The notes under the pieces: generated by a model
Seen by the model: only the letters and a program-made list of their open reading frames with translations
The model's database searches: none
Told to the model about the DNA's origin: nothing
Assembly: GCA_031257835.1 (NCBI GenBank)
Contig: JAIRNY010000012.1
Location: 62,001-126,000, forward strand
Reading direction: 5' to 3'
Origin: Candidatus Endomicrobiellum cryptotermitis
GTDB taxonomy: Bacteria > Elusimicrobiota > Endomicrobiia > Endomicrobiales > Endomicrobiaceae
DNA length: 64,000 nucleotides
Shown here: in pieces, positions 51,713 through 62,020 of the stretch
Numbering within the stretch: the stretch's first letter is position 1
Layout: the number at the start of each line of letters is the position of its first letter
Position numbers and translations under genes: made by a program

Positions 51713-54349
51713 ATGAACGACAAGCAATCATCAAAAATCAGAACAGAATTTTTAAAATTTTTTAAAGAAAGAGGTTGTACTATATTACCATCAGACTCTC
51801 TTATTCCTACAGGGGATAAAACCTTACTTTTCACATCAGCTGGCATGGTCCAATTTAAACAACATTTTTTGGGGCAGAGTAAAGATTCTTTTTCTAGAGC
51901 TACAAGCTGTCAAAAATGTTTTAGAACTTCAGATATAGATCAAGTTGGCTTTACTACAAGACATTTAACTTTTTTTGAAATGCTTGGCAATTTTTCTTTT
52001 GGTGATTATTTTAAAGAGGAAGCAATCGTTTGGGCGTGGGAATTTTTAACTGAAAATATGTCTTTGCCAAAAGATAAACTGTATATTACAGTTTATAAAG
52101 ATGACTATGAAACTAAAGAAATTTGGGAAAGAATTGTTCCTGAAAGTAGAATTACCAAAATGGGAGATGAGACAAATTTTTGGAATATGGGAGACACTGG
52201 TCCATGTGGCCCTTGTTCTGAAATATTGATAGACTTAGGTCCAGACATGAGCTGTGGTAAACCAACTTGTGGTCCAAGTTGTAATTGCGACAGATATCTT
52301 GAAATATGGAATTTGGTTTTTACCCAGTTTGACAAACAAGTTGATGGATTTTTAAAAAATTTATCTAAAAAAAATATAGATACCGGCATGGGGTTAGAAA
52401 GAATAGTTGCAGTGGCAAACGGGAAAAAGAATATTTTTGATACAGATTTGTTTGTTCCGATAATGAATACAGCTGCAAACATTTTAAAAATAAAAGAAGA
52501 AAAAGGAAACATTTCTAAATTGAGACAGATTGCAGACCATGCAAGGGCTGCCACATTTTTAATTTCAGATGGCATATTACCTTCAAATGAGGGTAGGGGC
52601 TACGTTCTAAGAAGAATTTTAAGAAGAGCAGTAAGACAAGGCAGACTTTTTGGGTACGATAAACCATTTTTAAACGAGCTGTCTGAAACGGTTTTAGGTA
52701 TTATGGCTGGCGCTTATCCAGAAATTTCCTCTAGACTTAGCAATATAAAGTCTACTATCAGAAAGGAAGAGGAAAAATTTTTAGAAACATTAGAATCAGG
52801 CTCTCAAATACTGTCTGATATTATAAATGTTTATAAATCTAAGAAATTAAAAACTATAGACGCTAAAGATGTTTTTAAGCTTTACGATACGTACGGTTTC
52901 CCTTACGATTTAACAAAAGAAATTGCAAATGAAAATGGTCTAAATGTTGACGATAAAGGTTTTAAAGAAGAACAAAAGGACGCTCAAAATAAATCACGGG
53001 CTGCTTGGAGTGGTTCTGGGGAAAAAGATATAACCTTTTACTCTATACTACGCAAGAAAGTAAATGATACTGTTTTCATTGGTTATGAAAACATGGTTGC
53101 TGATGGAAAAGTTTTAACTTTAATAAAAGATGGTAAAGAGGTTACAGAAATAGAATATGGTGAAAGTGGAGAACTTATTCTTTCTCAAACATCTTTTTAT
53201 GCACAATCTGGCGGTCAGAGTGCAGACACTGGGAAAATAGAAAATAGTAATTTTGAGGCAGAAGTTTATGATGTGATTAAACCTATAGGCAATTTGTTTG
53301 TGCACAAGATAAAAGTTGTAAAAGGTACACTTAAAGTAAGTGATGATGTTGCCACAATAATAGATGTTCAACGTAGAAAACAAATAGAAAGGCATCACAC
53401 TGCAACACATATTCTCCATAAAGTTTTAAGAGAAGCTTTTGGTCAACATGTTGCTCAAGCCGGTTCTTTAGTTACAAGCCAGTATTTGCGGTTTGATTTT
53501 ACTCATTTTTCTCAAATAAGTAATGAAGATTTAATAAAAATTGAAAAGAGAGTTAATTCTATTATAAGAGCAAACTCTCAAGTATGTATTGAAAGTATGG
53601 ATATAGACACAGCTCGTAATTGTGGCGCAATGGCCCTGTTTGGTGAAAAATACGGTGCTATTGTAAGAACAGTATCTATTAAAGATGAAGTAGATAATAT
53701 TAATTATTCAATGGAATTATGTGGAGGTACTCATATAAACAGAACAGGCGATATTGGCATGTTTAAAATTGTTTCAGAATCGTCTGTGGCTAGTGGAGTA
53801 AGACGTATAGAAGCAGTTGCGGGCACAGCTGCAGAAAATTATATTCTAGATGAAGAAAAAACAATAAAAAGAGTATCTGAAATTTTAAGTTTTTCTAAAG
53901 ATGATCTTGTAAATAAAGTACAAAAACAGATTTTAGATTATAAAAATCTACAAGAAGAGTTAAATATGTTAAAAGATAATATGATGTCAAACAAATTGGA
54001 TGATTATGTAAGCCAAGTTAAAAAAGTTAATGGGATTAATTTTTTATCTGTTATGCTTTATGATGTTGACGTAAAAAGTTTAAGGAAAGTATCTGATGCC
54101 TTAAAAGAAAAGATAAAGTCAGTAGTATTGTTAATAGTTTCGCAATATAAAGATAAATTCTCATTTATAGTTTCTGTTACTCCTGATTATGTTAAAGACG
54201 GAATAAATGCTGGAAGTATAGCAAAAACTTTTGCGTTAGAGGTCAACGGTTCAGGTGGAGGCAAACCTGATTTTGCACAAGGTGGTTTAAAAGATATATC
54301 AAAATTAGACGAAGTTATAAAAAATGTAGTGCAATATATACATAAATAA
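51713..54349 (+). CDS. alaS: Alanyl-tRNA synthetase
   Basis: IRTEFLKFFKERGCTILPSDSLIP; WNMGDTGPCGPCSEI; HTATHILHKVLREAFGQHVAQAGSLV; SMELCGGTHINRTGDIGMFKIVSES. Confidence 0.98.
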   Translation: MNDKQSSKIRTEFLKFFKERGCTILPSDSLIPTGDKTLLFTSAGMVQFKQHFLGQSKDSFSRATSCQKCFRTSDIDQVGFTTRHLTFFEMLGNFSFGDYFKEEAIVWAWEFLTENMSLPKDKLYITVYKDDYETKEIWERIVPESRITKMGDETNFWNMGDTGPCGPCSEILIDLGPDMSCGKPTCGPSCNCDRYLEIWNLVFTQFDKQVDGFLKNLSKKNIDTGMGLERIVAVANGKKNIFDTDLFVPIMNTAANILKIKEEKGNISKLRQIADHARAATFLISDGILPSNEGRGYVLRRILRRAVRQGRLFGYDKPFLNELSETVLGIMAGAYPEISSRLSNIKSTIRKEEEKFLETLESGSQILSDIINVYKSKKLKTIDAKDVFKLYDTYGFPYDLTKEIANENGLNVDDKGFKEEQKDAQNKSRAAWSGSGEKDITFYSILRKKVNDTVFIGYENMVADGKVLTLIKDGKEVTEIEYGESGELILSQTSFYAQSGGQSADTGKIENSNFEAEVYDVIKPIGNLFVHKIKVVKGTLKVSDDVATIIDVQRRKQIERHHTATHILHKVLREAFGQHVAQAGSLVTSQYLRFDFTHFSQISNEDLIKIEKRVNSIIRANSQVCIESMDIDTARNCGAMALFGEKYGAIVRTVSIKDEVDNINYSMELCGGTHINRTGDIGMFKIVSESSVASGVRRIEAVAGTAAENYILDEEKTIKRVSEILSFSKDDLVNKVQKQILDYKNLQEELNMLKDNMMSNKLDDYVSQVKKVNGINFLSVMLYDVDVKSLRKVSDALKEKIKSVVLLIVSQYKDKFSFIVSVTPDYVKDGINAGSIAKTFALEVNGSGGGKPDFAQGGLKDISKLDEVIKNVVQYIHK

Positions 54350-54360
54350 TTTTAACCGTA

Positions 54361-55040
54361 TTATACTTCCTTGTCCCTGTCTCATCTGCATGCCCTTCCA
54401 CTATCACTTTTACCTCTGGATTTTCTCTTAAGTATTTCACATTCTCTTTTAACTCTTCCTCTTGTCCAAAACCATAATTCTCTACTCTCTTTAACTCTTT
54501 TCTTGCAAATCTTTCTTTCCTTTTCTCTTCTTCTTCCTTCTCCTCCTATGGCATACATAAACTTCAGCATCCCATCTACTCCCTCTTTTGCTTTTTCACC
54601 ACTTAACATACTCATACGTTTATATTTAAATCTTCTATAAATGGTATCCTGCTACTATAATTGCATTCCCTACTCCAAATTTGGGCGTTTCTACTTCCTG
54701 AATTATATCCATTATACTTCCCCCATACGCCGCATAGACATCCATACTTCCTCCACCAGGTCCAACCATATCGCTATTTAGCCTTACGGTATTTTCTGAC
54801 ACAGATATGGTAGGCAAGTATATTAAAGATCGTCCCGTAGTCTTTATGGAACTCCCCCAACGCCCCGGACAACCCATATTCTATTGCAACGCTAGTAGTA
54901 CTAATGTTAACAGTATTATTATTCAAATTAACAGGACACGTCACGTCACTGTTACATTAGCATTATTCTTTGGATCAAGATAAAAATATGCTCCATTAAC
55001 ACCACCACTACACTGCGCATTAACACTATTATTTGACATA
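54361..55040 (-). pseudogene. Autotransporter-like barrel / OmpA C-terminal domain remnant
   Basis: Minus strand reads GQEEELKENVKYLRENPEVKVIVEGHADETGTRK (OmpA-like), MLSGEKAKEGVDGMLKFMYAIG, SVAIEYGLSGALGEFHKDYGT in different frames. Confidence 0.7.
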
Positions 55041-55201
55041 GATATAGGCTATATAGGCGCACTTAACTTATTTTCTGTTTGTTATAGATACTATAAATAA
55101 CGATATTCTTTAAACTAACATTATGAAACCAAATTTTTTAGAAAAAAATATGTACAATATAAAAGGGAAGGAAATAGGATGTAAATTTGAAAATATTTAA
55201 T

Positions 55202-55338
55202 TAAAAATTTGAAAGGAACAAAAAAATTGAAGTTGATTATACAGACTTTAATGCAACAGTACAAAAATTGAAAACTAGTGGATTTGAAGCTATAGTTATT
55301 CAACATGAAATAGATCATTTAAAAAACGGATGTGTTTA
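55202..55338 (+). pseudogene. def: Peptide deformylase C-terminal fragment
   Basis: KFERNKKIEVDYTDFNATVQKLKTSGFEAIVIQHEIDHLKNGCV*; HEIDHL metal-binding motif with N-terminal half missing. Confidence 0.7.
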
Positions 55339-55352
55339 GGAGTCAAAATTAA

Positions 55353-55426
55353 GGCGCCTATAGCTTAATTGGATAGAGCATTGGCCTCCGGAGCCAATTA
55401 TTCCGGTTCAAGTCCGGATAGGCGCG
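55353..55426 (+). tRNA. tRNA-Arg (anticodon CCG)
   Basis: Acceptor GCGCCTA/TAGGCGC, anticodon arm TTGGC-CTCCGGA-GCCAA, T arm TCCGGTTCAAGTCCGGA. Confidence 0.93.
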
Positions 55427-55442
55427 TTTTTTAATAAGAGAA

Positions 55443-56333
55443 ATGATGGTTAATTTTAAAGTAAATATAGATAAACTTTATTCTATGATGGACAAATGTA
55501 ATATATGTCCAAAAAAATGTGGTGTAAATAGAAATAGGGGCCAACAAGGGCTTTGTAAAACTGCAGACAAAATATTTGTTGCAAGCATAAATGTGCATAC
55601 TGGCGAAGAGCCTCCTATAAGTGCAAAGTGCGGTTCAGGAACAATATTTTTTTCAAATTGTACTCTAAACTGTGTTTTCTGCCAGAACTATCCTATCAGC
55701 CAACTTGGCAATGGCAAAGAAATAAGTTTGGAGAGTTTAGTAGACAGTATTTTAAATCTTCAAAAACGCGGTGTACACAATATAAATTTTGTTACACCAA
55801 CTCACTATAGTGCACAAATAGCAAAGGCTGTACATACTGCTAAAAAAAAGGATTTAGTTTGCCTGTTGTTTACAATTGTAGTGGTTAGGAAAATGTTGAA
55901 ACATTAAAACTTTTAGAAGGGATAGTTGATATATACTTGCCAGACATAAAATATGCAGATAATGAAATTGCCTTGAAATATTCTAAGGTTAACAATTATG
56001 TTCAAATAAATCAGTTAGCTTTAAAAGAAATGAAAAGACAAGTTGGCGATTTGGAAGTTGATAAAAATGCAATAGCAAAAAAAGGTACTATTGTAAGGCA
56101 CTTAGTTTTACCTGGCAATGTAAACAACACTAAAAATGTTTTAAAATTTATAGCTAAAGATTTATCTACAAACACATATGTCAGTTTAATGTCACAATAT
56201 CATACTGCGTTATAGATCAAACGATTTTAAAGAACTATCACATTCGTTAACTCTGCAAGAGTATCAAGAAGTAGTTAACTATCTTGAAGTATTAAAATTA
56301 AAAAATGGATGGATTCAAGATTTGCAGACTTAA
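55443..56333 (+). pseudogene. Radical SAM protein (PflA/AmmeMemoRadiSam-like), frameshifted
   Basis: CNICPKKCGVNRNRGQQGLCKT; FFSNCTLNCVFCQNYPIS (CxxxCxxC); continuation NVETLKLLEGIVDIYLPDIKYAD and RHLVLPGN in other frames. Confidence 0.85.
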
Positions 56334-56383
56334 TTTCCTGTATATATTGGGTTTATAAGTTGTTTATTAGAGGAGTAAAAATT

Positions 56384-57604
56384 GTGAAATATGAAAATGG
56401 ACTTAGTTCTATCTTGTTACCTGACATAAATAGTCTTTGTGCGTCGGTTATTATTTTTGTTCGAGTGGGTTCTATAGATGAAAACCCTTCACAAGCAGGC
56501 CTTTCTCATTTTTTGGAACATTTAATGTTTAAAGGTAGTAAAAATTATCCGGGTGATTTAATGTCTAGAAATGTTGAGAATATGGGTGGAGAAATAAATG
56601 CTGCCACATTAAAAGAATTTACAATTTACCACATAAACATACAAAAAGATTGTGTTGAAGAAAGCATAAAAATACTTGCTGATGCTATAACAAATCCACT
56701 TTTTCCTCAAAATGAAATTGATATGGAAAGAAAAGTTGTTATAGAAGAAATTCAACGACATTTAGATAATCCAGGATCTGTTCTTTATGAAAAGTTTTAT
56801 GGAACTCTTTATACTCAAAGTGTATTAAAAAATAGCATAATAGGAACAGCTGATGTTATTGCAAACGTTTCTCATAAAGAAATAGAGGACTATTATAAAA
56901 CGCATTATGTGCCTGCAAAAATGTTTGTTGTTGTTGCAGGTAACTTTGATAAAATAAAGGTAAAAAATCTTATAAGTAAAACATTTGGCAATTTGTCTAA
57001 ACAAAACGTGCCAAAAGATCCTATCTGTCTAGAAAATGTGCGTGTTGGTAAAAATATAGTTGAGTATGGCAAAGTAGAAATTGGATACATGCTTAGCGGG
57101 TTTTTGGTAGATGATATAAAGGAAGACAATATTTATATTGCTGATTTAGCTGCAAGTGTTCTAGGTGGGGGAAAAACATCTAGACTATATAAATCTCTTT
57201 ATGAAGATAAACGTATTGTATATACTATAGATTGCTCATTTTCTACACATAAGGGAACGTGCAATATGTGTATTATTTCTGTTTTTGATGCTAAAAATGT
57301 TGATTCTATAAGTGCAGAAATTCAAAGACAAATAGAAGACATTATTATTAAAGGTATTACCTGCGAAGAATTAAATAGAGCTAAACTTTCAAGAAAAACT
57401 TCTTGGAGTTTTTCTTTAGAGAGATCTTTTGATATTGCTGAAACGTACGGTTACTGGCATTTAATGGATAAAAAAGAGTTTATAGACGAATATATAACAA
57501 AAATAGAGTCTATAACAATTGACGATATTAAAAGTTTTTTTAAAAAGTTTTATTCTAAAGAAATATTCTCTAATGTAGTGTTACTCCCCAAAGAAAATTT
57601 GTAA
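56384..57604 (+). CDS. M16 family zinc peptidase (catalytic-type subunit)
   Basis: HFLEHLMFKG (HxxEH); GTG start after gagg. Confidence 0.92.
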   Translation: MKYENGLSSILLPDINSLCASVIIFVRVGSIDENPSQAGLSHFLEHLMFKGSKNYPGDLMSRNVENMGGEINAATLKEFTIYHINIQKDCVEESIKILADAITNPLFPQNEIDMERKVVIEEIQRHLDNPGSVLYEKFYGTLYTQSVLKNSIIGTADVIANVSHKEIEDYYKTHYVPAKMFVVVAGNFDKIKVKNLISKTFGNLSKQNVPKDPICLENVRVGKNIVEYGKVEIGYMLSGFLVDDIKEDNIYIADLAASVLGGGKTSRLYKSLYEDKRIVYTIDCSFSTHKGTCNMCIISVFDAKNVDSISAEIQRQIEDIIIKGITCEELNRAKLSRKTSWSFSLERSFDIAETYGYWHLMDKKEFIDEYITKIESITIDDIKSFFKKFYSKEIFSNVVLLPKENL

Positions 57605-57646
57605 TGTGTAAGTTCAAACTTTTGTAGTTTGTGCTTGGAGGTTAAA

Positions 57647-58867
57647 TTGAAAAGTTTTGCCCTAAAAAATAATATTAAAGTTGTTTTTAATAAAACCAAG
57701 GGAGTTAAAGTTGTTGCTATAAGAATTTTAACGCCAGTTTCTGTTATAGCTGAAAGTTTGCACAATGCTGGCATATCATATCTTACTTCAAAACTTATGA
57801 CGCACTCTACTAAAAAATATTCTTCACAGCAGCTTGCAAAAGCTGTAGAGGATATTGGTTCTGAACTTGTTGGAGATGCAGATTATGATACAGCAGAAAT
57901 AAGCATGTCTTTTCTTAGCCAATATTTTGATAGGGCTACAGAAATTCTTTCAGATATTATTTTAAATCCTGAGTTGGATGAAAAAGAATTATCTTTTGAA
58001 AAACAAAATGTAATAGCGTTCCTTGATTCTAGAAAAGATAGTATAGGCAGAACTGCTTTAGACAATTTTATAAAAGTATTTTATGAGGATGCTTCTTATT
58101 CTAACCCTATTTTAGGCTCTAAAGAAACCATTTTAAAAATTACTAGGAATGATTTATTGCAATGGCATAAATATTCTTATAATGCTTCAAACATTTTAAT
58201 TTCAGTGGCAGGTAATATAGATAAGGCTCTTGTAAAAGAATCTTTAGAAAAACATCTTTCTTTAATTCCTTCTGGTAAAAAGTTTAAAAAACCTGTATTT
58301 AGTTTAAGACATTTAGAAAATATAAAAAAAGAAATAAAAGGTAAATTTAACCAAGCATATATTCATATTGGGTTTCCTGCTCCTGATTTAAATGACAGAA
58401 ATTCTATTACAGTTGGAGTTATAAGTGCAGTTCTTGGCTCAAAAATGACAAGCAGATTATTTGTTGAGTTAAGAGAAAAACTGGGCCTTGCTTATGAAGT
58501 AAGTACTATGTATCCACTAAGAGTAGAAAAAAGTTTTTTTTCAATTTATATAGGTCTTGATAAGAAAAATATAGAACTAACTTTAAAAAAAATTGAAGAG
58601 ATTTTAAAAGATTTTTGTACAATAAAAATTTCTAAGCAAGAGCTAGAGAGTACAAAAAGATATATTAAAGGTATATATTTTATGAGCAGGCAAACAGTAA
58701 GTAAACAAACTTTTTATTATGGCTGGCTTGAAATTGTTGGGCGAGGATTTAAGTATGAAGAACAATATGTAAGAGAGTTGGATATGGTGACTTCGGAAGA
58801 TTTAATTGATGTAGCAAATAAAATGTTTTCTCAAAATTCTGTAACCATTATTGTAAATCCAGAATAA
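57647..58867 (+). CDS. M16 family peptidase-like protein lacking HxxEH
   Basis: AGISYLTSKLMTHSTKKYSSQQLAKAVEDIG in place of HxxEH; LREKLGLAYEVSTMYPLR; TTG start after ggagg. Confidence 0.9.
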   Translation: MKSFALKNNIKVVFNKTKGVKVVAIRILTPVSVIAESLHNAGISYLTSKLMTHSTKKYSSQQLAKAVEDIGSELVGDADYDTAEISMSFLSQYFDRATEILSDIILNPELDEKELSFEKQNVIAFLDSRKDSIGRTALDNFIKVFYEDASYSNPILGSKETILKITRNDLLQWHKYSYNASNILISVAGNIDKALVKESLEKHLSLIPSGKKFKKPVFSLRHLENIKKEIKGKFNQAYIHIGFPAPDLNDRNSITVGVISAVLGSKMTSRLFVELREKLGLAYEVSTMYPLRVEKSFFSIYIGLDKKNIELTLKKIEEILKDFCTIKISKQELESTKRYIKGIYFMSRQTVSKQTFYYGWLEIVGRGFKYEEQYVRELDMVTSEDLIDVANKMFSQNSVTIIVNPE

Positions 58868-58887
58868 AAAGATATGGTGGTTTTAAA

Positions 58888-60342
58888 TTGAACAAACTTA
58901 TTGAAAAAATTAACAATTTATCACAAGGATACGACGTTTATGCAGTAGGCGGCTTTGTTAGAGACTTATATCTAAACTGCAAAAATGGGGACATAGATTT
59001 AGTTGTAAATAAAGAACCTTTGAAGTATGCTAAAAAACTAGCAAAATTTTTCAAAGCAAAACTTATAACTTTAGATAAGGTGTCTGAAACTTATAGAATA
59101 ATTCTAAAAGATAATAAAATTAAAAATATAGATATATCACGTTTTTGCGCAAACACAATAGAAGAAGATTTACAAAGTAGAGATTTCACGGTTAATGCAA
59201 TAGCTTTTAATTTAAAAGATTTCAAGAATTTTAAACAACATGTAATTTTATCAAAAAAGACCGCTTTAAAAGATTTAAAAGCAAAAATATTGAATCCAGT
59301 TTCTTCTAAATCTTTTAAAACAGACGCTTTAAGGATGTTAAGAGGATTTCGTTTTATGGCAGAACATAGTTTTAAAATTTCAGAATCCTCTTTAAAGCAA
59401 ATAAAAAGCAAAGCAAAACTTATAAGTGATGTGTCTAAAGAAAGAGTAAAAAACGAATTTTCAAGAATTCTTGCAACAAACAATGCGGCAAAGGTGTTAA
59501 AGATGATGGATAAAGCTGGCCTTTTAGATGCGGTTTTTCCTGAAATTGTTAAAATGAAAAAAGGCAGTAAAAAGTATTATTATCATAAAGGCGGACTATT
59601 TGAGCATTCTTTTAAAACTTTTGAATCTTCAGAGAACATTTTAAGTAATTTGAAAAAATATTTTCCTCAAAATTATATTGATTTACAAAAACGTTTTAAA
59701 GACAACTTTTCTTTTTCAGAAAATGTTACAAGAGAAGGTTTAATAAAGTTTGTAGCTTTGTTTCACGATAATGCAAAGCCGGAAACAGCGTCTTTTGAAA
59801 ATGGTAAAATGCATTTTTTTGGTCATGAAGAGAAAGGTGCCCAAAAAATAAAAGGAATAATGTCTGCTTTAAAATTTAGTAAAAAGGATATTGAATTTTC
59901 AGTATTTTTAGTTAGGCATCATATGAGATTGTCCACTTTAACAAGAGATAATATAGTAACTAAAAAAGCTTCTTTAAAACTTTTTAGAGATATAGGTGAT
60001 TTTATTTCAGAGTTGTTGGTTGTTTCTATGTCAGATTGGCATTCATACAAAAACTTAAAAGTTTTTTCAAAGAGCAAATTAAATCTCCAAGAACAATCTT
60101 TAAGAGAACTTGTAAGATACTATTACGAATTAAAAAATGCTAAACCTTTAGAGAAGATTATTGACGGCAACGTAATAATGAAAAAGTTTTCTTTAAAACC
60201 AGGCCCCATAATTGGTGAACTTCTAAAAAATGTATTGATAGCTCAAGAAGAAGGAAAAGTGACAAATGTCAAAGAAGCTTTAGAATTTGTTTCTTTAAAA
60301 TTGACACAGATTAAAAAAAAAGATAAAATCTGCCGGTATTAA
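58888..60342 (+). CDS. CCA-adding / poly(A) polymerase family nucleotidyltransferase with HD domain
   Basis: VYAVGGFVRDLYLNCKNGDIDLVV; RDFTVNAIAF; RFMAEHSF; FVALFHDNAKP (HD). Confidence 0.93.
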   Translation: MNKLIEKINNLSQGYDVYAVGGFVRDLYLNCKNGDIDLVVNKEPLKYAKKLAKFFKAKLITLDKVSETYRIILKDNKIKNIDISRFCANTIEEDLQSRDFTVNAIAFNLKDFKNFKQHVILSKKTALKDLKAKILNPVSSKSFKTDALRMLRGFRFMAEHSFKISESSLKQIKSKAKLISDVSKERVKNEFSRILATNNAAKVLKMMDKAGLLDAVFPEIVKMKKGSKKYYYHKGGLFEHSFKTFESSENILSNLKKYFPQNYIDLQKRFKDNFSFSENVTREGLIKFVALFHDNAKPETASFENGKMHFFGHEEKGAQKIKGIMSALKFSKKDIEFSVFLVRHHMRLSTLTRDNIVTKKASLKLFRDIGDFISELLVVSMSDWHSYKNLKVFSKSKLNLQEQSLRELVRYYYELKNAKPLEKIIDGNVIMKKFSLKPGPIIGELLKNVLIAQEEGKVTNVKEALEFVSLKLTQIKKKDKICRY

Positions 60343-60360
60343 ATCAAATATTTATTTATT

Positions 60361-60431
60361 GCGGGCGTAGTCTAGTGGTAAAACCCAAGCTTCCCAAGCT
60401 TGTGATGTGGGTTCGATTCCCATCGCCCGCT
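60361..60431 (+). tRNA. tRNA-Gly (anticodon CCC)
   Basis: Acceptor GCGGGCG/CGCCCGC, anticodon arm CAAGC-TTCCCAA-GCTTG, T arm TGGGTTCGATTCCCA. Confidence 0.93.
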
Positions 60432-60462
60432 TTTTTACAATACTATAAGTAAGGGGTGTATC

Positions 60463-60612
60463 ATGGCAGAAGCAAGATGTATGAAATGCAAAAAACAAGT
60501 AGAAGTTAAAGACCCTCAAGATATAGTAATGAAAAATGGCATAAAAGCCATTTCTGGAGTATGTCCACATTGCTCAACAAAAGTCTTTAAGATTGTTGGC
60601 AAAACTAAATAG
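60463..60612 (+). CDS. Small zinc-ribbon protein (DUF5679-like)
   Basis: 49 aa: MAEARCMKCKKQVEVKDPQDIVMKNGIKAISGVCPHCSTKVFKIVGKTK; two CxxC pairs; ggggtg RBS. Absent from ORF track because of length. Confidence 0.8.
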   Translation: MAEARCMKCKKQVEVKDPQDIVMKNGIKAISGVCPHCSTKVFKIVGKTK

Positions 60613-60866
60613 TTTCTCTATACATTGTTTAGATTAGGACAATTATTGTATTTTTTAACAATATAAGGTGTTGCTTCTTTGTTATTGAAATACTATAATT
60701 ATCTAATTATAATGTGACTGGTAAATTAGTTTTTCCACTAAAGTACTAACTTACATATAAGTTTAAGCCAAAGAGTATAGTAAAATATGTTTATATTTTT
60801 ACTCTTGTGGTGTGATTTTGTTGCAATTGAAAAACAACTTTTATTTATAGGATAAGGTTTTTAAAG

Positions 60867-61298
60867 ATGAATAAAAAGACTTATTTACCGAAACAGGATG
60901 CAATTGAAAGAAAGTGGCATTTAATAGACGCAAACAGGAAAGTTTTAGGAAGGCTTGCCGTGGAAGTAGCAGCTCTTTTAAGAGGCAAAGGAAAAGTTTT
61001 TTATACTAACCACATAGATTGTGGCGATTTTGTTATTGTTACAAATGCTAGCAAAATAGTCCTTACAGGAAAGAAGCTTGACCAAAAAATGTATTTTACC
61101 TTTTCAGGATATCCAGGTGGAGCTAAACTGACGCCTTATTCTGTTTTAATGGCAGAAAATCCACAAAAAGCTTTACTTGCTGCTGTTAAAGGGATGTTGC
61201 CTAAAAATAAGCTTGCTCATAGGCAAATAACAAGACTTAAAGTTTTTAAAGATGATAAGCATAATCATAGTGCGCAATTAGCAGCTTCTGTAAAGTAA
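60867..61298 (+). CDS. rplM: 50S ribosomal protein L13
   Basis: RKWHLIDANRKVLGRLAVEVAALLRGKGK; HIDCGDFVIVTNASKIVLTGKKLDQK. Confidence 0.97.
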   Translation: MNKKTYLPKQDAIERKWHLIDANRKVLGRLAVEVAALLRGKGKVFYTNHIDCGDFVIVTNASKIVLTGKKLDQKMYFTFSGYPGGAKLTPYSVLMAENPQKALLAAVKGMLPKNKLAHRQITRLKVFKDDKHNHSAQLAASVK

Positions 61299-61310
61299 AG
61301 AGGAGAAAAA

Positions 61311-61712
61311 ATGAGTAATGTTTCTTATTTAAGCATGAGCATAGGCCGCAGAAAAAATGCAATTGCCAGAGTAAGAGTTTCAAGCGGTAGTGGCAAAATT
61401 ATAGTTAATGACAAATCAGTAGATGAATATTTTATTGGCTTAGACAGACTAAAAAAATTGGCTTTAGAACCTATGAATGTTTGGAGTGGCGTTAAAAGTT
61501 ATGATTTTTTTGTAAACGTTTCTGGTGGCGGTGTAAGTGGACAAGCTGGCGCTATAAGCCATGGTTTAGCAAGGGCAATTTTAAAACTTAACGAGTCGTC
61601 CAGAGCAGCTCTCAGAAGGGAAGATCTTTTAACTAGGGACTCTAGAATGGTTGAGAGAAAAAAACCTGGCAGACCAAAAGCTAGAAAGCGGTTCCAATTT
61701 TCAAAACGTTAA
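61311..61712 (+). CDS. rpsI: 30S ribosomal protein S9
   Basis: SIGRRKNAIARVRVSSGSGKIIVN; GGGVSGQAGAISHGLARAIL; DSRMVERKKPGRPKARKRFQFSKR. Confidence 0.98.
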   Translation: MSNVSYLSMSIGRRKNAIARVRVSSGSGKIIVNDKSVDEYFIGLDRLKKLALEPMNVWSGVKSYDFFVNVSGGGVSGQAGAISHGLARAILKLNESSRAALRREDLLTRDSRMVERKKPGRPKARKRFQFSKR

Positions 61713-61741
61713 ATTTATATTACACATAACAAATAAAGAAG

Positions 61742-61776
61742 GAAGTTGTTGAGTACTCAACAACTTCTTTTTTTTA
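61742..61776 (+). terminator. Perfect 26-bp palindromic terminator after rpsI
   Basis: GAAGTTGTTGAG-TA-CTCAACAACTTC followed by a T-run. Confidence 0.9.
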
Positions 61777-62020
61777 TTTGTAAATCTTTAGATTCCTGAC
61801 TTAACCATTCGGATTCAACACTCATAAAATATAGACTCCTTAAAAGAGACCTTGTTTAGTACAAATGTATATGAAATTATTAGTCTTGAGTTCTCCCTCA
61901 ACCTAATTTTTTACATTTAGTACAATTGAGGCATTAATACACACAAAAAATAATAATAATAGTAGTATATGTTTTCTTGTACCAAAAATAGGTAATATGT
62001 ACTTATAAAGGATATTATTA

